The notes: generated from the sequence alone by a model not told the origin. A stretch of DNA of 64,000 nucleotides from Mycolicibacterium diernhoferi (GCF_019456655.1 NZ_CP080332.1:2790001-2854000); one strand, 5' to 3'; numbered from the stretch's first letter, positions 19,999-29,278 are shown. Numbers and translations are program-made.

Positions 19999-22900
19999 TC
20001 AGAGTCGGTCGATCATCTCGACGACCCGGCCCACGTGCGGTTCGCGGACCACCGAATCGTGATCGCAGTTGATCCGTGCCACGGTGAGGTCGCCGGTCAG
20101 CAGTTTCGGCCACACCCGGTCGTCGTCGCGGTTGAAACTGCTGAGCACCAGCAGGGTTCGCCCGTGATAGGGCAGCGGCCGGTGCAGCCGTCCCACCCGC
20201 ACGCCGACCTCGCGGAGCGCGGCGACCTTCTCCTGCGGGGTGCCGTCGATGATGCCGGCCAGCGGCAGCCACAGCCGCTGCCGCCACAGTTCCCAGGGCG
20301 CGGCCGGATCCTGTTCCAGCAGTGTCGATCCGACGTCGGGCAGTTCCCGGCGTGCGGCCCGCACGGTGCGCGGCGGGAGGAACGGGTCGAGCAGGGTCAC
20401 CAGTTCGACGTCGTGGCCAAGAGCCTTGAGCCGGTTGGCCACATCGATGGCGATGAAGGCGCCGAGCGAGTGGCCGACCAGGGTGTAGGGGCCCTCCGGC
20501 TGCAGCGCCAGCAGGTCCCGCAGGTGACGCCGGGCCGCTCGCCCGATCGTCCAGTCCGGGAACGCCCGGTTCTCCAGGCCCTGCGCCTGGAACGCGATGA
20601 CGGCGGTGTCGCGGTCCAATCGGTCGGTGAGCGGGACGAAGGACAGCGCCGATGCGCCGGCACCGGCGAAGCAGAACACCGTCTTGCCGGTGGCGTCGGT
20701 CGCAGGACGCAACAGCACGGTGGTCGGGGCAATGCCCTTGTCCCGTAGCGCGGCATCCCCTTGGAGCCGGGCCGCCACGATCTCGGAGAACTGGGTGACG
20801 GTCGGCGCGACGGCGAGATCGGATGCGGTGAGCCGAACACCGAGTTGCTCGCCGAGCACGCTGATCATCTGCTGGACGTTCAGCGAATCTCCGCCGAGAG
20901 CATAGAAATTCTCGTCCCGGCCCACCTCGGTGACGCGCAGGGTGGCGGCCCACACGGTGGCGATCTCGGTCTCCAGGCCCGGCGCCGGGGCGACGATCGG
21001 CCCGCGGGTGGGAGCGGGCAGGGCCCGCCGGTCCACCTTGCCGCGTTCGTTGCGCGGCAAGGCGTCCAGCATCATCACGTGGGTGGGGACCATCCAGGCG
21101 GGCAACCGGGTGTGCAGCTGGGCGCGCACGTCGGCCACGGCGGGGCTGCGAAGCCCGGGATCCGGTGTCACGTAGGCGATCAGAACCGGGGTTTCGGCAT
21201 GTTGATCGGCCAGTACCAGCGCCTCGCGGATGCCGGGACAGTCCAGCAGAGCGGCTTCCACCTCGGCCGGCTCGACCAGATACCCACGGATCTTCACCGC
21301 GGCGTCCATCCGGCCCAGCACCACGAGCACACCGTCGTCGGTGATCCGGGCTCGATCGTTGGTCACGAACGTGCGGCTGCCGTCCGGGTTGGTGGTGAAC
21401 GTGGTCGACGCGCTGTCTGGCTTGAGATATCCGGCGGCCAGGTAGGGGGAGGTGACCGTCAACCGGCCCATTTCGTCGATCGCCAACGTCTTGTGCGGCA
21501 CCGGCAAGCCGGCCGGGATGACTCCCGCCGGGATCTCGTCATCGGGCCAGATGTCGAAGTGGGCGATGCCCAGCGTCTCGGATGAACCGGCCCAGTTGGT
21601 CAGGACGGCATTGGGCGCCAGGTCGCGGGCGCGCCGGATGACGTTGCCGTACACCGGTTCTCCCGTCGTCACGATGCGCCGGAGGCCGACCAGGGTGCGA
21701 TCACCGGCCGCCTCGGTCAGGGACTGCAGGAACGACGGCGTACACATCAGGATCTCGGCATCGGCGAGCCGGTCGAGGGCCGATGCCGGGGTGCAGTTGC
21801 GCGGATCGACGGCGGTGATGTCGGCACCCGACAACAGTGCGCCGACCAGCACATTGAGGCCGGCCGCGAAACTGACCGGCATGCAGAGGGCGACCCGGCT
21901 GTCCTCGACGATGCCGAACCGGTCCCGGTGCAGTATCCAGTCGCTCAGCCATGTTCCGTTGACATGCAGGACCGCCTTGGGTTCCCCGGAGGACCCCGAG
22001 GTGAACTGGATGCTGGTCACCGTCTGCAGGCCGATCCGGGCGGCGGTGGCGGTGCCGGTGGTGGTCCGCGGCGGGTGCGCTGCCGTCCACACCACATGGT
22101 CCGCGCTCAACACCTGTGCCAGTGCATTGTTGGATTCGTCCACGACGATGGTGTCCAGGTGGTGCCCCTGCGCGCCGAGTGCGTCGAAGATATGCGTCAT
22201 CCGGTCCTGTGGCAGTCCCGGATCCAGCGGGACCAGCGGGGCGCCGGCGGCGAAGCTGCCCAGCACGACGGCCGCGGTATGCGGATCGAGGTCGCCTACC
22301 AGCGCCACCGCCGCCCCCGGGTCAGCGCGGCCGAGCAGGGCGGAACGCCAGGCAGCGGCGCCCGATCGCAGGGCCCCGTAGCTGACCGTTCCGTGCTCGG
22401 TGCGCAGTGCCACCTGCGTCTGCTTCTCCTCGGCGATCTGCTCGAATCGCCGGCTCACCGAATCGAACTCGACCGGCGCGACATGGGTCAGGTCCGGCCG
22501 CACCACAGGTGTCGAGGGGCTGTCGAGGGTCTGCCCGCGCGGAGTGGCCGCGACCGTGCGCAGTAACGCGATGGTGGGCAGTGCGACGACCAGAGTGATG
22601 AGCAGTTCGCCGGCGAGGTAGGTGTATCCGACGGCGTTGATACCCCACCGCGGGGTGGTCAGGATGACACCCATCACCACCAGCACCCCGAGCAGCACCT
22701 GCGAGACGACCGCGAGCCGTAACCTCCGTTGCAGCCGCGCCAGCGCGGTGTAGATCGTCGTCAGCGCCACGGCCGGCAGTACCAGTGCCATGACCCTGAT
22801 CAGCGTGGTGCCGTTCTGCGCGTAGTGCGGACCGAGGATGCCCAGAATCCACGGGGCCGTCACCGACAGCGTCAGGCAGCCCACCACTGCCGAGCCGCCG

Positions 22901-23871
22901 CAGAGCAGCACGAAGCGTTTGGTACAGGCCCACACATCGGCACCCGGGGTGGAGGCTGCCGCGATGAACGGTGCGGATGTGGCGACGATGAGGGCGCCCA
23001 GCGTGTTGACGACCAGCCAGCACATCGAGAAGTAGGCGTTCATCTCGGTGCCGAGCTGGGCGACCACGATCAGCGGGACCAGCAGCGGCACGATCACGTT
23101 GATCGCGTTGATCGCATACGAACTCGCGAAGAAGTGGAACAGTTCGCGGCGTGCGGGCAGCTCCGGGGTGCCTGTCCGGCTCCGGGTCTCGCGGGCGATG
23201 ATGAGGACCGCGATGACCGCGGTGATGGCGGCGGCGGGCAGCACCCATGACCAGACGATCGCCGCGCCGGTGGCCAGCGGGATGAGGGCCGCGACCAGAG
23301 CCAGCTTCACCGTGGATTGGCTGATGTTCTTGATCGCGATCGTGCGGGCCCGGCTCAACCCGATCAGGATCTGATCCTGCAGCGCATAGATCGCCAGCAC
23401 CGCCACGAACGCCGGGAAGAGCAGCATCTCGACCCAGTTGGGGAACAACTGTTCCCGCGGGCCGACACCGAGAAACACGGCGCCGAACAGCAGTGCCGCG
23501 CCGGCGACGAGGGCGGTGCCCTCCCACACCACACGCTGTGTCCGGTCACCGGCCAATGGCAGGAACCGTTCGTACATGCTGCCGAGGCTGAAGTTGGCCA
23601 GGATGGCGATCAGGGTCGCCGAGGAGATGATCGCCGAGGCGCGACCCACCTCAGCGGTGTCGTATCCGCGGGCGGCCACCGTCCAGAAGACGAAGCCGAG
23701 GATGCCGGTGGCGGCACTCGACGTCATCACGGCCGCGATGTCGATACCGAGCCCGTGGCCCCGGTCCCGGCCGGCCGCGCCGGTCACCGCCGCGACAGGA
23801 ACCCCCAGTTCCGCAGGGGGAGAGGAGTTCTGCTGGGTGCGCAGGGCGGCGGAACTGCCTGTCGTCGGCAT
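19999..23871 (-). CDS. Fusion: MOP-type polysaccharide flippase + adenylation domain + carrier protein + thioesterase
   Basis: 1290 residues in one intact frame. Residues about 40-440 form a 12-14-helix Wzx/MOP-type exporter. Residues about 475-955 form an AMP-binding adenylation domain: A3 TSGSSGEPKA (623), A5 NWAGSSET (759), A8 MDAAVKIRGYLVEPAEVE, and the catalytic Lys945 in NERGKVDR. A carrier domain follows with GGDS and the phosphopantetheine Ser996. A type I thioesterase ends the protein: Ser1135 in GHSLGA, Asp1162, His1271. The position matching GrsA Asp235 is Ala669, so a standard alpha-amino acid is an unlikely substrate. There is no condensation domain. Inference: an activated acyl group is loaded in the cytosol on the same protein that flips a lipid-linked glycan, perhaps for glycan acylation. 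A candidate iron box lies upstream. Confidence 0.88.
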   Translation of the reverse strand: MPTTGSSAALRTQQNSSPPAELGVPVAAVTGAAGRDRGHGLGIDIAAVMTSSAATGILGFVFWTVAARGYDTAEVGRASAIISSATLIAILANFSLGSMYERFLPLAGDRTQRVVWEGTALVAGAALLFGAVFLGVGPREQLFPNWVEMLLFPAFVAVLAIYALQDQILIGLSRARTIAIKNISQSTVKLALVAALIPLATGAAIVWSWVLPAAAITAVIAVLIIARETRSRTGTPELPARRELFHFFASSYAINAINVIVPLLVPLIVVAQLGTEMNAYFSMCWLVVNTLGALIVATSAPFIAAASTPGADVWACTKRFVLLCGGSAVVGCLTLSVTAPWILGILGPHYAQNGTTLIRVMALVLPAVALTTIYTALARLQRRLRLAVVSQVLLGVLVVMGVILTTPRWGINAVGYTYLAGELLITLVVALPTIALLRTVAATPRGQTLDSPSTPVVRPDLTHVAPVEFDSVSRRFEQIAEEKQTQVALRTEHGTVSYGALRSGAAAWRSALLGRADPGAAVALVGDLDPHTAAVVLGSFAAGAPLVPLDPGLPQDRMTHIFDALGAQGHHLDTIVVDESNNALAQVLSADHVVWTAAHPPRTTTGTATAARIGLQTVTSIQFTSGSSGEPKAVLHVNGTWLSDWILHRDRFGIVEDSRVALCMPVSFAAGLNVLVGALLSGADITAVDPRNCTPASALDRLADAEILMCTPSFLQSLTEAAGDRTLVGLRRIVTTGEPVYGNVIRRARDLAPNAVLTNWAGSSETLGIAHFDIWPDDEIPAGVIPAGLPVPHKTLAIDEMGRLTVTSPYLAAGYLKPDSASTTFTTNPDGSRTFVTNDRARITDDGVLVVLGRMDAAVKIRGYLVEPAEVEAALLDCPGIREALVLADQHAETPVLIAYVTPDPGLRSPAVADVRAQLHTRLPAWMVPTHVMMLDALPRNERGKVDRRALPAPTRGPIVAPAPGLETEIATVWAATLRVTEVGRDENFYALGGDSLNVQQMISVLGEQLGVRLTASDLAVAPTVTQFSEIVAARLQGDAALRDKGIAPTTVLLRPATDATGKTVFCFAGAGASALSFVPLTDRLDRDTAVIAFQAQGLENRAFPDWTIGRAARRHLRDLLALQPEGPYTLVGHSLGAFIAIDVANRLKALGHDVELVTLLDPFLPPRTVRAARRELPDVGSTLLEQDPAAPWELWRQRLWLPLAGIIDGTPQEKVAALREVGVRVGRLHRPLPYHGRTLLVLSSFNRDDDRVWPKLLTGDLTVARINCDHDSVVREPHVGRVVEMIDRL

Positions 23872-23957
23872 GCGGATGGGGTCCTTGCGGGAGCGTGGGC
23901 GCGTTCGGCGGGGGCCGGGTGCGGGCGGTGAGAGCGCGGTTGATGGCCGCCGAATGG

Positions 23958-23963
23958 AGAATA
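23958..23963 (-). promoter_or_regulatory. Candidate -10 hexamer for the flippase fusion
   Basis: Minus-strand TATTCT, about 87 bp upstream of ATG 23871. The iron-box-like site at 23979-23997 lies about 15 bp further upstream, over the expected -35 region, as for an IdeR-repressed promoter. Prediction by eye only. Confidence 0.3.
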
Positions 23964-23978
23964 CCCAGGAGCGGAAGG

Positions 23979-23997
23979 ATTGGTTAGCCTACCCAAA
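23979..23997. promoter_or_regulatory. Candidate IdeR (iron-dependent regulator) box
   Basis: ATTGGTTAGCCTACCCAAA matches the mycobacterial IdeR consensus TTAGGTTAGSCTAACCTAA at 15 of 19 positions by hand count; the whole central GGTTAGCCTA is intact. It lies in the divergent intergenic region 23872-24130, 108 bp upstream of the flippase fusion and 134 bp upstream of the DUF998-like gene, so it could control either or both. A partial half-site (GCTAACCT) occurs near 24051. A 12-bp palindrome, TGATGCGCATCA, sits next to it at 24002-24013. Confidence 0.55.
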
Positions 23998-24130
23998 CAC
24001 GTGATGCGCATCATACCGCTGGAGGTAGCCGCCCGAAGGCTGCCGGGTGTTGCTAACCTCCGGTGCAATTGAGACGAACCCCGTTGCGCCCAGGGAGTTT
24101 CCACTGCAGCGACGGGCGGTCGGGCGTCTC

Positions 24131-24832
24131 GTGAACAGTGAAACGCCTCCGTGGCGCAGGATGGTGAGGTACGTGCGTCTCGGTTCGACGGCCCGGCTGA
24201 CCGGGTGGGTAGCCCTGGTGCCCCTGGTGTATTTCGCGGCGGAGTGGGTGGTCTCGGCGTCCTGGCGCGGACACTACGGCTATCGCGACGAATTGCTCGG
24301 TCCGCTCGGCATCGCCTTCTGCGGCCCGGTGGGCAACTGGCCGTGCAGCCAGATCTACCCGGTGATGAACATCGCCCTGGTGGCCACCGGTCTGGCGGTG
24401 GTGGTCGTCGCCGTGAGCCTGTTCGTCCAGCGGTCGACCGACCGGGGCGCTGCGCTGCTGCTGGCGCTCGCGGGCCTGGCGCTCAGCGTTGCCGGTGTGG
24501 TCACCCAACATGTCAGCTATGCGGTGAACCTGACGGCCACCGTGGTCTTCATGACGCTGGGATCGGTCAGCGCGTTGCTGATCGCGGCGAATCCCGCGAC
24601 GAAGATATCGGGGGAGCGGCGCGCGATCGCCGTGCCGGCAGGGTTCACCGGCCTGATCGGATACTTCATCTACGCCAGTGGCCACGACGTTCTCGGACCC
24701 GGCGGGGCGCAGCGGGCGTCCATCTACGGCATCTTGATCGCCGTCATCGCGGTCGGCACCGCCGGTTTCGGGTCGGTGGCCCGCGACCATGGCCATGCCG
24801 CCGACACTCAAGGACTCGAGGTATCACGGTGA
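24131..24832 (+). CDS. DUF998-like integral membrane protein
   Basis: About 233 residues with six or so membrane helices: LTGWVALVPLVYFAAEWVV, MNIALVATGLAVVVVAVSL, a central GAALLLALAGLALSVAGVV, and a last helix ISIYGILIAVIAVGTA-like. The overall plan resembles DUF998 proteins; function unknown. The start is uncertain: GTG 24131, ATG 24161 and an upstream GTG 24047 are all in frame. It heads a chain of six genes on the plus strand that mostly overlap at their starts and stops, so they are probably one operon facing away from the flippase fusion. Confidence 0.65.
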   Translation: MNSETPPWRRMVRYVRLGSTARLTGWVALVPLVYFAAEWVVSASWRGHYGYRDELLGPLGIAFCGPVGNWPCSQIYPVMNIALVATGLAVVVVAVSLFVQRSTDRGAALLLALAGLALSVAGVVTQHVSYAVNLTATVVFMTLGSVSALLIAANPATKISGERRAIAVPAGFTGLIGYFIYASGHDVLGPGGAQRASIYGILIAVIAVGTAGFGSVARDHGHAADTQGLEVSR

Positions 24833-24851
24833 ACGCCCGGCGGTTCGAGCC

Positions 24852-27047
24852 ATGACGGCGACTCTCGAATCGATCGTGGGGGACGGCCCGGTCGGTACCG
24901 GCGAGCAGCAGGCCGCCAGGCGGATGCCGGTGCTGGGGGTGCGCCCGGCCGACCTCGCGGTGGTGGGAGCGGCAGCCGGAGCGATCGCACTTGCGGACCT
25001 GCCGGCCGTGCTGAGTGCGATGAGCCTGGCGGTGTTCATCGCCATCGGACCCGGGGCGGCGGTGCTCACCTGGGTTCGGATACCGCGCCGGGCGATGGTG
25101 TCCACGGTGCCGGTGCTCGGCGCCGCGATCACCACATTGGTTGCGATCGCGGCGATGTGGTCATACCGGTGGAGCCCGCCGGAGATCCTGTGGGTACAGG
25201 TGGTCGCGGTGTTCGGCAGCAGCGCCTACTGGTACTACCGTAACCGCAGTACACCGGGGGCAGTGCTGAACCGGGGACGTTCACGGCCGGTCAGCAGCCC
25301 GGCGCCGACCGGTGAATCCGCACTGCGCAGGCATCTTTCGCTGTTGCTCAGCGGATTGGCGGTGGTGCTGTGGCTGGTGGCGGTGCCCGGGTTGCCCGGG
25401 GTCGACGCGAGCTTCTACGGCTTGTTGTTCTCCGGCACCGGCCCGGTGCTGGCGGTGTGCATCGTGTTGTGCACCTGGGCGCTGCTGGTGGCGGTTCGAG
25501 ACCGGCGGGTGATTCCCGCCGCCGTCGCGGTCGCCACCGCGATCGTCGTCGCCCGGGTGACCACGTTCGTGGCGACCGAGGTGCCGTTGTACGACTGGAC
25601 CTACAAGCATCTCGCGGTCGTCGACTACATCCTGGTGCACGGCCGCATCGCACCGGACGGCACCGACATCTATGCGCAGTGGCCGGCATTCTTCGCGATG
25701 TTCGCCTGGTTCAGCGACGTGACCGGACTGGCGCCCATCACCATCGCGCACGTGTTCGCCCCGATCATGCACGCGCTCATCGCCGTGAGCGTCTACTGCG
25801 CCGCACGGGTAATCGGGCGCTCACGCCGGACCGCCGTGACCGCGGCCTTCCTCGCCGAGGTGTTCAACTGGGTTGGCCAGGACTACTTCTCGCCCCAAGC
25901 ATGGTCGCTGATGCTGGTGTTCGGGATGATCGTGCTGCTGCTGGCCTCGCCGCGCAGCCCGGCGGCCGGGGTACTGGCGATCGTGGTGTTCGCCGCGACC
26001 GTACCCACCCATCAGCTGACACCGTTCTGGGCCGTGGCGGTGGCATGCCTGCTGTGTGTGGTCAAACGTGCACGGCCCTGGTGGATCTCGGTCGTCATGG
26101 TGACCATCGTCGGCAGCTACCTGCTGCTCAATCTGGAGGCGGTGCTGCCCTACGGCATGTTCTCGGGCAGCAGCGTGGTGAGCAACGCCACCAGCAACGT
26201 GGTCACTTCGGGTATGCCGGCAAAGGATTTCACCTCGGCGGTGGTACGGATGCTGTCGTTGACCGTGGTGGTCTGGGCCTTCTGCTGCGCGGTCTGGCTG
26301 TGGCGGAGAAAGCGGCCGGTGATCGGACTGGCCATCGTCGCGTTCTCCTCGTTCGGGCTGCTGCTGGGGCAGAGCTACGGGGGTGAGGCCATCTTCCGGG
26401 TCTACCTGTATGCCCTGCTCGGTTGTGCGCTGCTGATCGCCCCCTCGGTGGTCGGTGCGGTGGACCGGTCGAAGGTCGGGGCGCGCGCCGCGGCGACGCG
26501 CACCGTTGCCGTGCTGGGGTTGAGCGGACTCTCCCTGGCCGGTTTGCACGGCTATGTCGCGCTGTGGCCGATGGTGATCGAAACCCGCGCCCAGGTCGAT
26601 CTGATGAACTCGATCACCGAGGACGCCGATCTGCGCACCCGTCTGGTGATGATGCGTCTCGGTGGGATGCCTACCCGGCTCAACGCCGACTATGCCGACG
26701 TGGTGTTGTTCAATCCGTACTTCGACGAGACGATCGCCTACGACCTGTGGGATGGCCGGGACCCGAAGCTGGCGGAGCTGAAGAGGAACTTCCCCGCCGA
26801 CGACGACATCAAGGTGCTCAACGTCAACGCCACCCGGGAGGCCTATATGGCCTACCTGATGTTCAGTGAGCAGTCCAACAAGGCGGTGCGTTACTACGGC
26901 GACTACCGCCCCGAGGCGATCGGGATGCTGCAGGACGCGTTGCGGGACTCACCGAACTGGACCGTGTTCTACGAGGACGGCAACACGCTGGTGTTCCGGA
27001 GCATCAACCAGGAGAAGGCATCCGAAGGGAAGTCCGACGGTGACTGA
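24852..27047 (+). CDS. Large multi-pass membrane protein, candidate glycan polymerase or polyprenyl-linked glycosyltransferase
   Basis: 731 residues with roughly 13-15 membrane helices and a soluble C-terminal domain of about 150 residues (from VDLMNSITED). A loop between helices has the pattern DWTYKHLAVVDYILVHGRIAPDGTDIYAQWP, as in membrane GT-C enzymes, where an early acidic/loop motif binds the lipid-linked sugar. No family is assigned with certainty; Wzy-like polymerase or GT-C transferase are the best readings given the flippase and GT2 neighbours. ATG 24852 is 19 bp after the preceding stop. Its own stop overlaps the next gene by 8 bp. Confidence 0.7.
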   Translation: MTATLESIVGDGPVGTGEQQAARRMPVLGVRPADLAVVGAAAGAIALADLPAVLSAMSLAVFIAIGPGAAVLTWVRIPRRAMVSTVPVLGAAITTLVAIAAMWSYRWSPPEILWVQVVAVFGSSAYWYYRNRSTPGAVLNRGRSRPVSSPAPTGESALRRHLSLLLSGLAVVLWLVAVPGLPGVDASFYGLLFSGTGPVLAVCIVLCTWALLVAVRDRRVIPAAVAVATAIVVARVTTFVATEVPLYDWTYKHLAVVDYILVHGRIAPDGTDIYAQWPAFFAMFAWFSDVTGLAPITIAHVFAPIMHALIAVSVYCAARVIGRSRRTAVTAAFLAEVFNWVGQDYFSPQAWSLMLVFGMIVLLLASPRSPAAGVLAIVVFAATVPTHQLTPFWAVAVACLLCVVKRARPWWISVVMVTIVGSYLLLNLEAVLPYGMFSGSSVVSNATSNVVTSGMPAKDFTSAVVRMLSLTVVVWAFCCAVWLWRRKRPVIGLAIVAFSSFGLLLGQSYGGEAIFRVYLYALLGCALLIAPSVVGAVDRSKVGARAAATRTVAVLGLSGLSLAGLHGYVALWPMVIETRAQVDLMNSITEDADLRTRLVMMRLGGMPTRLNADYADVVLFNPYFDETIAYDLWDGRDPKLAELKRNFPADDDIKVLNVNATREAYMAYLMFSEQSNKAVRYYGDYRPEAIGMLQDALRDSPNWTVFYEDGNTLVFRSINQEKASEGKSDGD

Positions 27048-27981
27048 GACCGCGCCGCTCACTGCGACCCGACTGTCGATCGTGGTGTGCTGCTACACCG
27101 CGGCACGCCGTGCGCAGGTCCTTCGGGCGGTGGATTCCGCCCAGCAGCAGACCGGTGCCGCCGACGAGATCATCGTCGTCGTCGATCACAACGACGCCCT
27201 GCTCGAGGACCTGTCGGAGGAACTGCCGTCCCTGATCACCGTGACTCCCAACACCGCCGAACGCGGGCTGTCCGGGGCCCGCAACACCGGGGTGGGCCGG
27301 GCGGTCAACGAGGTGGTCGTGTTCCTCGACGACGATGCCGCGCTCACCGCCGGAGCCCTGGACGCGGCGCGGAAGGCATTCGACGACGGTTCGGTGGTGG
27401 CCATCGGCGGTGCGGTCGAGCCGGACTGGCAGCTCGGCGCCGCACCGGACTGGTTCCCCGCAGAATTCGGCTGGGTCGTCGGATGCGACTACCGCGGGTT
27501 GCCGGGCGGCGGCGAGCAGATCCGCAATCCGATCGGCGCGGCGATGGCGGTGCGGCGCAACGCCCTCGACCGGATCAACGGGTTCTCCAGCCGCCTCGGA
27601 CGGGTGGCCGACCTCCCGGCCGGCTGTGAGGAGACGCTGATGGGCGTCCAGTTGCGTGCCGCGTTCCCCGGTCGGCGCATCATCCGGCACACCGCATTCC
27701 GTGTCTGCCACCATGTTCCGTCCGACCGGGCCACCCTGCGGTACTTCACCCGGCGGTGTTACCAGGAGGGGCGGTCCAAGGCCTCACTCACGCGCATCGC
27801 GGGACGCCACGATGCGCTGTCCAGCGAACGGAGTTACACCACCCGCATCCTGCCGTCCGGGGTGTGGCAGGCCCGCCGGAATCCGCCCCGGGTTCTCGCG
27901 ATCATCACCGGATTCCTCTGCACCACAACCGGTTACGTCACCGGACTGGTGCAGACCATTCGCCCGGGGCGAGACCGATGA
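27040..27981 (+). CDS. GT2-family glycosyltransferase
   Basis: 313 residues with a GT-A fold: LSIVVCCYTAARRAQVLRAV at the N-terminus, IIVVVDHND, LSGARNTGVGRA and the metal-binding VVFLDDDAAL. A later acceptor region holds RNPIGAAMAVRR and LPAGCEETLMG (an ED-like pair). A hydrophobic patch near residue 288 may touch the membrane. GTG 27040 overlaps the previous gene by 8 bp and follows GAAGGGA. The stop overlaps the next ATG (ATGA). Sugar and acceptor are unknown. Confidence 0.87.
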   Translation: MTETAPLTATRLSIVVCCYTAARRAQVLRAVDSAQQQTGAADEIIVVVDHNDALLEDLSEELPSLITVTPNTAERGLSGARNTGVGRAVNEVVVFLDDDAALTAGALDAARKAFDDGSVVAIGGAVEPDWQLGAAPDWFPAEFGWVVGCDYRGLPGGGEQIRNPIGAAMAVRRNALDRINGFSSRLGRVADLPAGCEETLMGVQLRAAFPGRRIIRHTAFRVCHHVPSDRATLRYFTRRCYQEGRSKASLTRIAGRHDALSSERSYTTRILPSGVWQARRNPPRVLAIITGFLCTTTGYVTGLVQTIRPGRDR

Positions 27982-28463
27982 ACGCGTTGATCCGCCACCC
28001 CCGACTCCGGCCCGCGGCCGCGGCGGCCATCCTGGCCTGCCTCCTGGCCGGGTGGCTGTTCCCGGCCGCGATGGGGGTGGCCCTGCTGCCGGCCGGTCTG
28101 GGGGTCGCGGTGGTCGCCACGGCCGCGGCCGCACAGCGCATCCTCGCCGCCGCACCGGCGATCCTGCTCGCCGCGGCCGGGACGGCCCTGGCGTTGTCCG
28201 GTGTCGGCGCCGACCGACCGTGGGTTGCCGCACTGGTCACGGCATTCAGCGTGCTCGGCGGCGTCGGCGTGTTCCTGATCGGCACCGACGGCACGCTGGC
28301 GGCACCGTGGCGCCTGCTGTTCGCGACAGCCGGCGTGCTCGCGCTGGTCGGCTACTTCCGGGCGGTGGGCGGTGACGCCGCCCATATCGAGCCGCTGGTG
28401 ATCTACCCGGTGCTGGCGGCGGTACTCGTGCTGGGGTGGGTGCGGCGCAGGGTAGCGGTATGA
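27978..28463 (+). CDS. Small integral membrane protein
   Basis: 161 residues, alanine- and leucine-rich, with about five membrane helices and few charged residues. No family is recognised. Both its start and its stop overlap neighbouring genes (ATGA on each side), so it is embedded in the glycan operon and probably belongs to its membrane machinery. Confidence 0.7.
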   Translation: MNALIRHPRLRPAAAAAILACLLAGWLFPAAMGVALLPAGLGVAVVATAAAAQRILAAAPAILLAAAGTALALSGVGADRPWVAALVTAFSVLGGVGVFLIGTDGTLAAPWRLLFATAGVLALVGYFRAVGGDAAHIEPLVIYPVLAAVLVLGWVRRRVAV

Positions 28464-29278
28464 CCGGCCCGCGCTCGATGTCGATGCGCATCGGCGCGCT
28501 GCTCGGCGCCGGCGTGATCCTGGGTGCCTGCGCCGTGGTCGGCACCGGTACCGCCACCGGTCAGCCACGGGTGCTGCTGCACATGGATTTCGATGGGCCC
28601 GCAGGATCTGCGCCGGACCCGATCTGGCGCGCCGAGCTCGGCGGTGGTGGTTGGGGCAACCACGAGGCCCAGGTGTACACGGACCGGCCGGACAATGTGA
28701 GTCTGGACGGGCACGGCCATCTGGCGATGACCGCCCGGCGGGCTGCCGACGGTCAGATCACCTCCGCGCGGCTCACCACCTGGGGAAACTTCGCGTTCAC
28801 CTACGGCCGCGCGGAGGCGCGAATCGCGTTACCGGCCGGGACCGGACTGCACCCCGCCTTCTGGCTGCTCGGTACAGATATCTATGAGGTCGGGTGGCCG
28901 GCGGCGGGGGAGATCGACGTGATCGAAACCCTCAACCACGCCACCGAATGGCACTCGGCCGTTCACGCCCCGCAGGCCGGAACCGCACGCGGCCAACAGC
29001 TGTCGGCCTCCGGTCCGGTGCCATTCCCGCTGGCCGGGGAGTTCCGGACCTATTGGGTGGAGCGCACCCCGGGCCGCATCGTGACCGGGGTGGATGACCT
29101 CACGCTGCTCACCATCACACCGTTAAACCTGCAGGAGGGTGCCACCTGGGTCTTCGACCGACCCTTCAATCTGCTGTTCAGTCTGGCGGTCGGGGGCGCC
29201 TGGCCCGGGCCGGTGGACGCGTCGACACCGTTCCCGGCATCCATGCTCATCGACTACGTGAGGGTCACCGAACTATGA
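28460..29278 (+). CDS. GH16-family glycan hydrolase lipoprotein
   Basis: 272 residues. A lipobox LGAC puts the lipidated Cys at residue 24, so the mature protein sits on the outer face of the membrane. The GH16 catalytic motif GEIDVIE is at 150-156, with Glu151 the expected nucleophile and Glu156 the acid/base. Upstream is the typical ARLTTWGNFAFTYGRAEARI strand. GH16 enzymes cut beta-1,3- or beta-1,3/1,4-glucans and galactans. In a glycan export operon it could trim or release the product. Both ends overlap neighbours. Confidence 0.9.
   Translation: MTGPRSMSMRIGALLGAGVILGACAVVGTGTATGQPRVLLHMDFDGPAGSAPDPIWRAELGGGGWGNHEAQVYTDRPDNVSLDGHGHLAMTARRAADGQITSARLTTWGNFAFTYGRAEARIALPAGTGLHPAFWLLGTDIYEVGWPAAGEIDVIETLNHATEWHSAVHAPQAGTARGQQLSASGPVPFPLAGEFRTYWVERTPGRIVTGVDDLTLLTITPLNLQEGATWVFDRPFNLLFSLAVGGAWPGPVDASTPFPASMLIDYVRVTEL

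Noticed and set aside
18371..20953. An 860-codon minus-strand frame spanning the secreted protein and the thioesterase end
   Set aside because: It crosses a strong terminator and two better-supported genes and has an Arg/Gly-rich non-protein-like composition.
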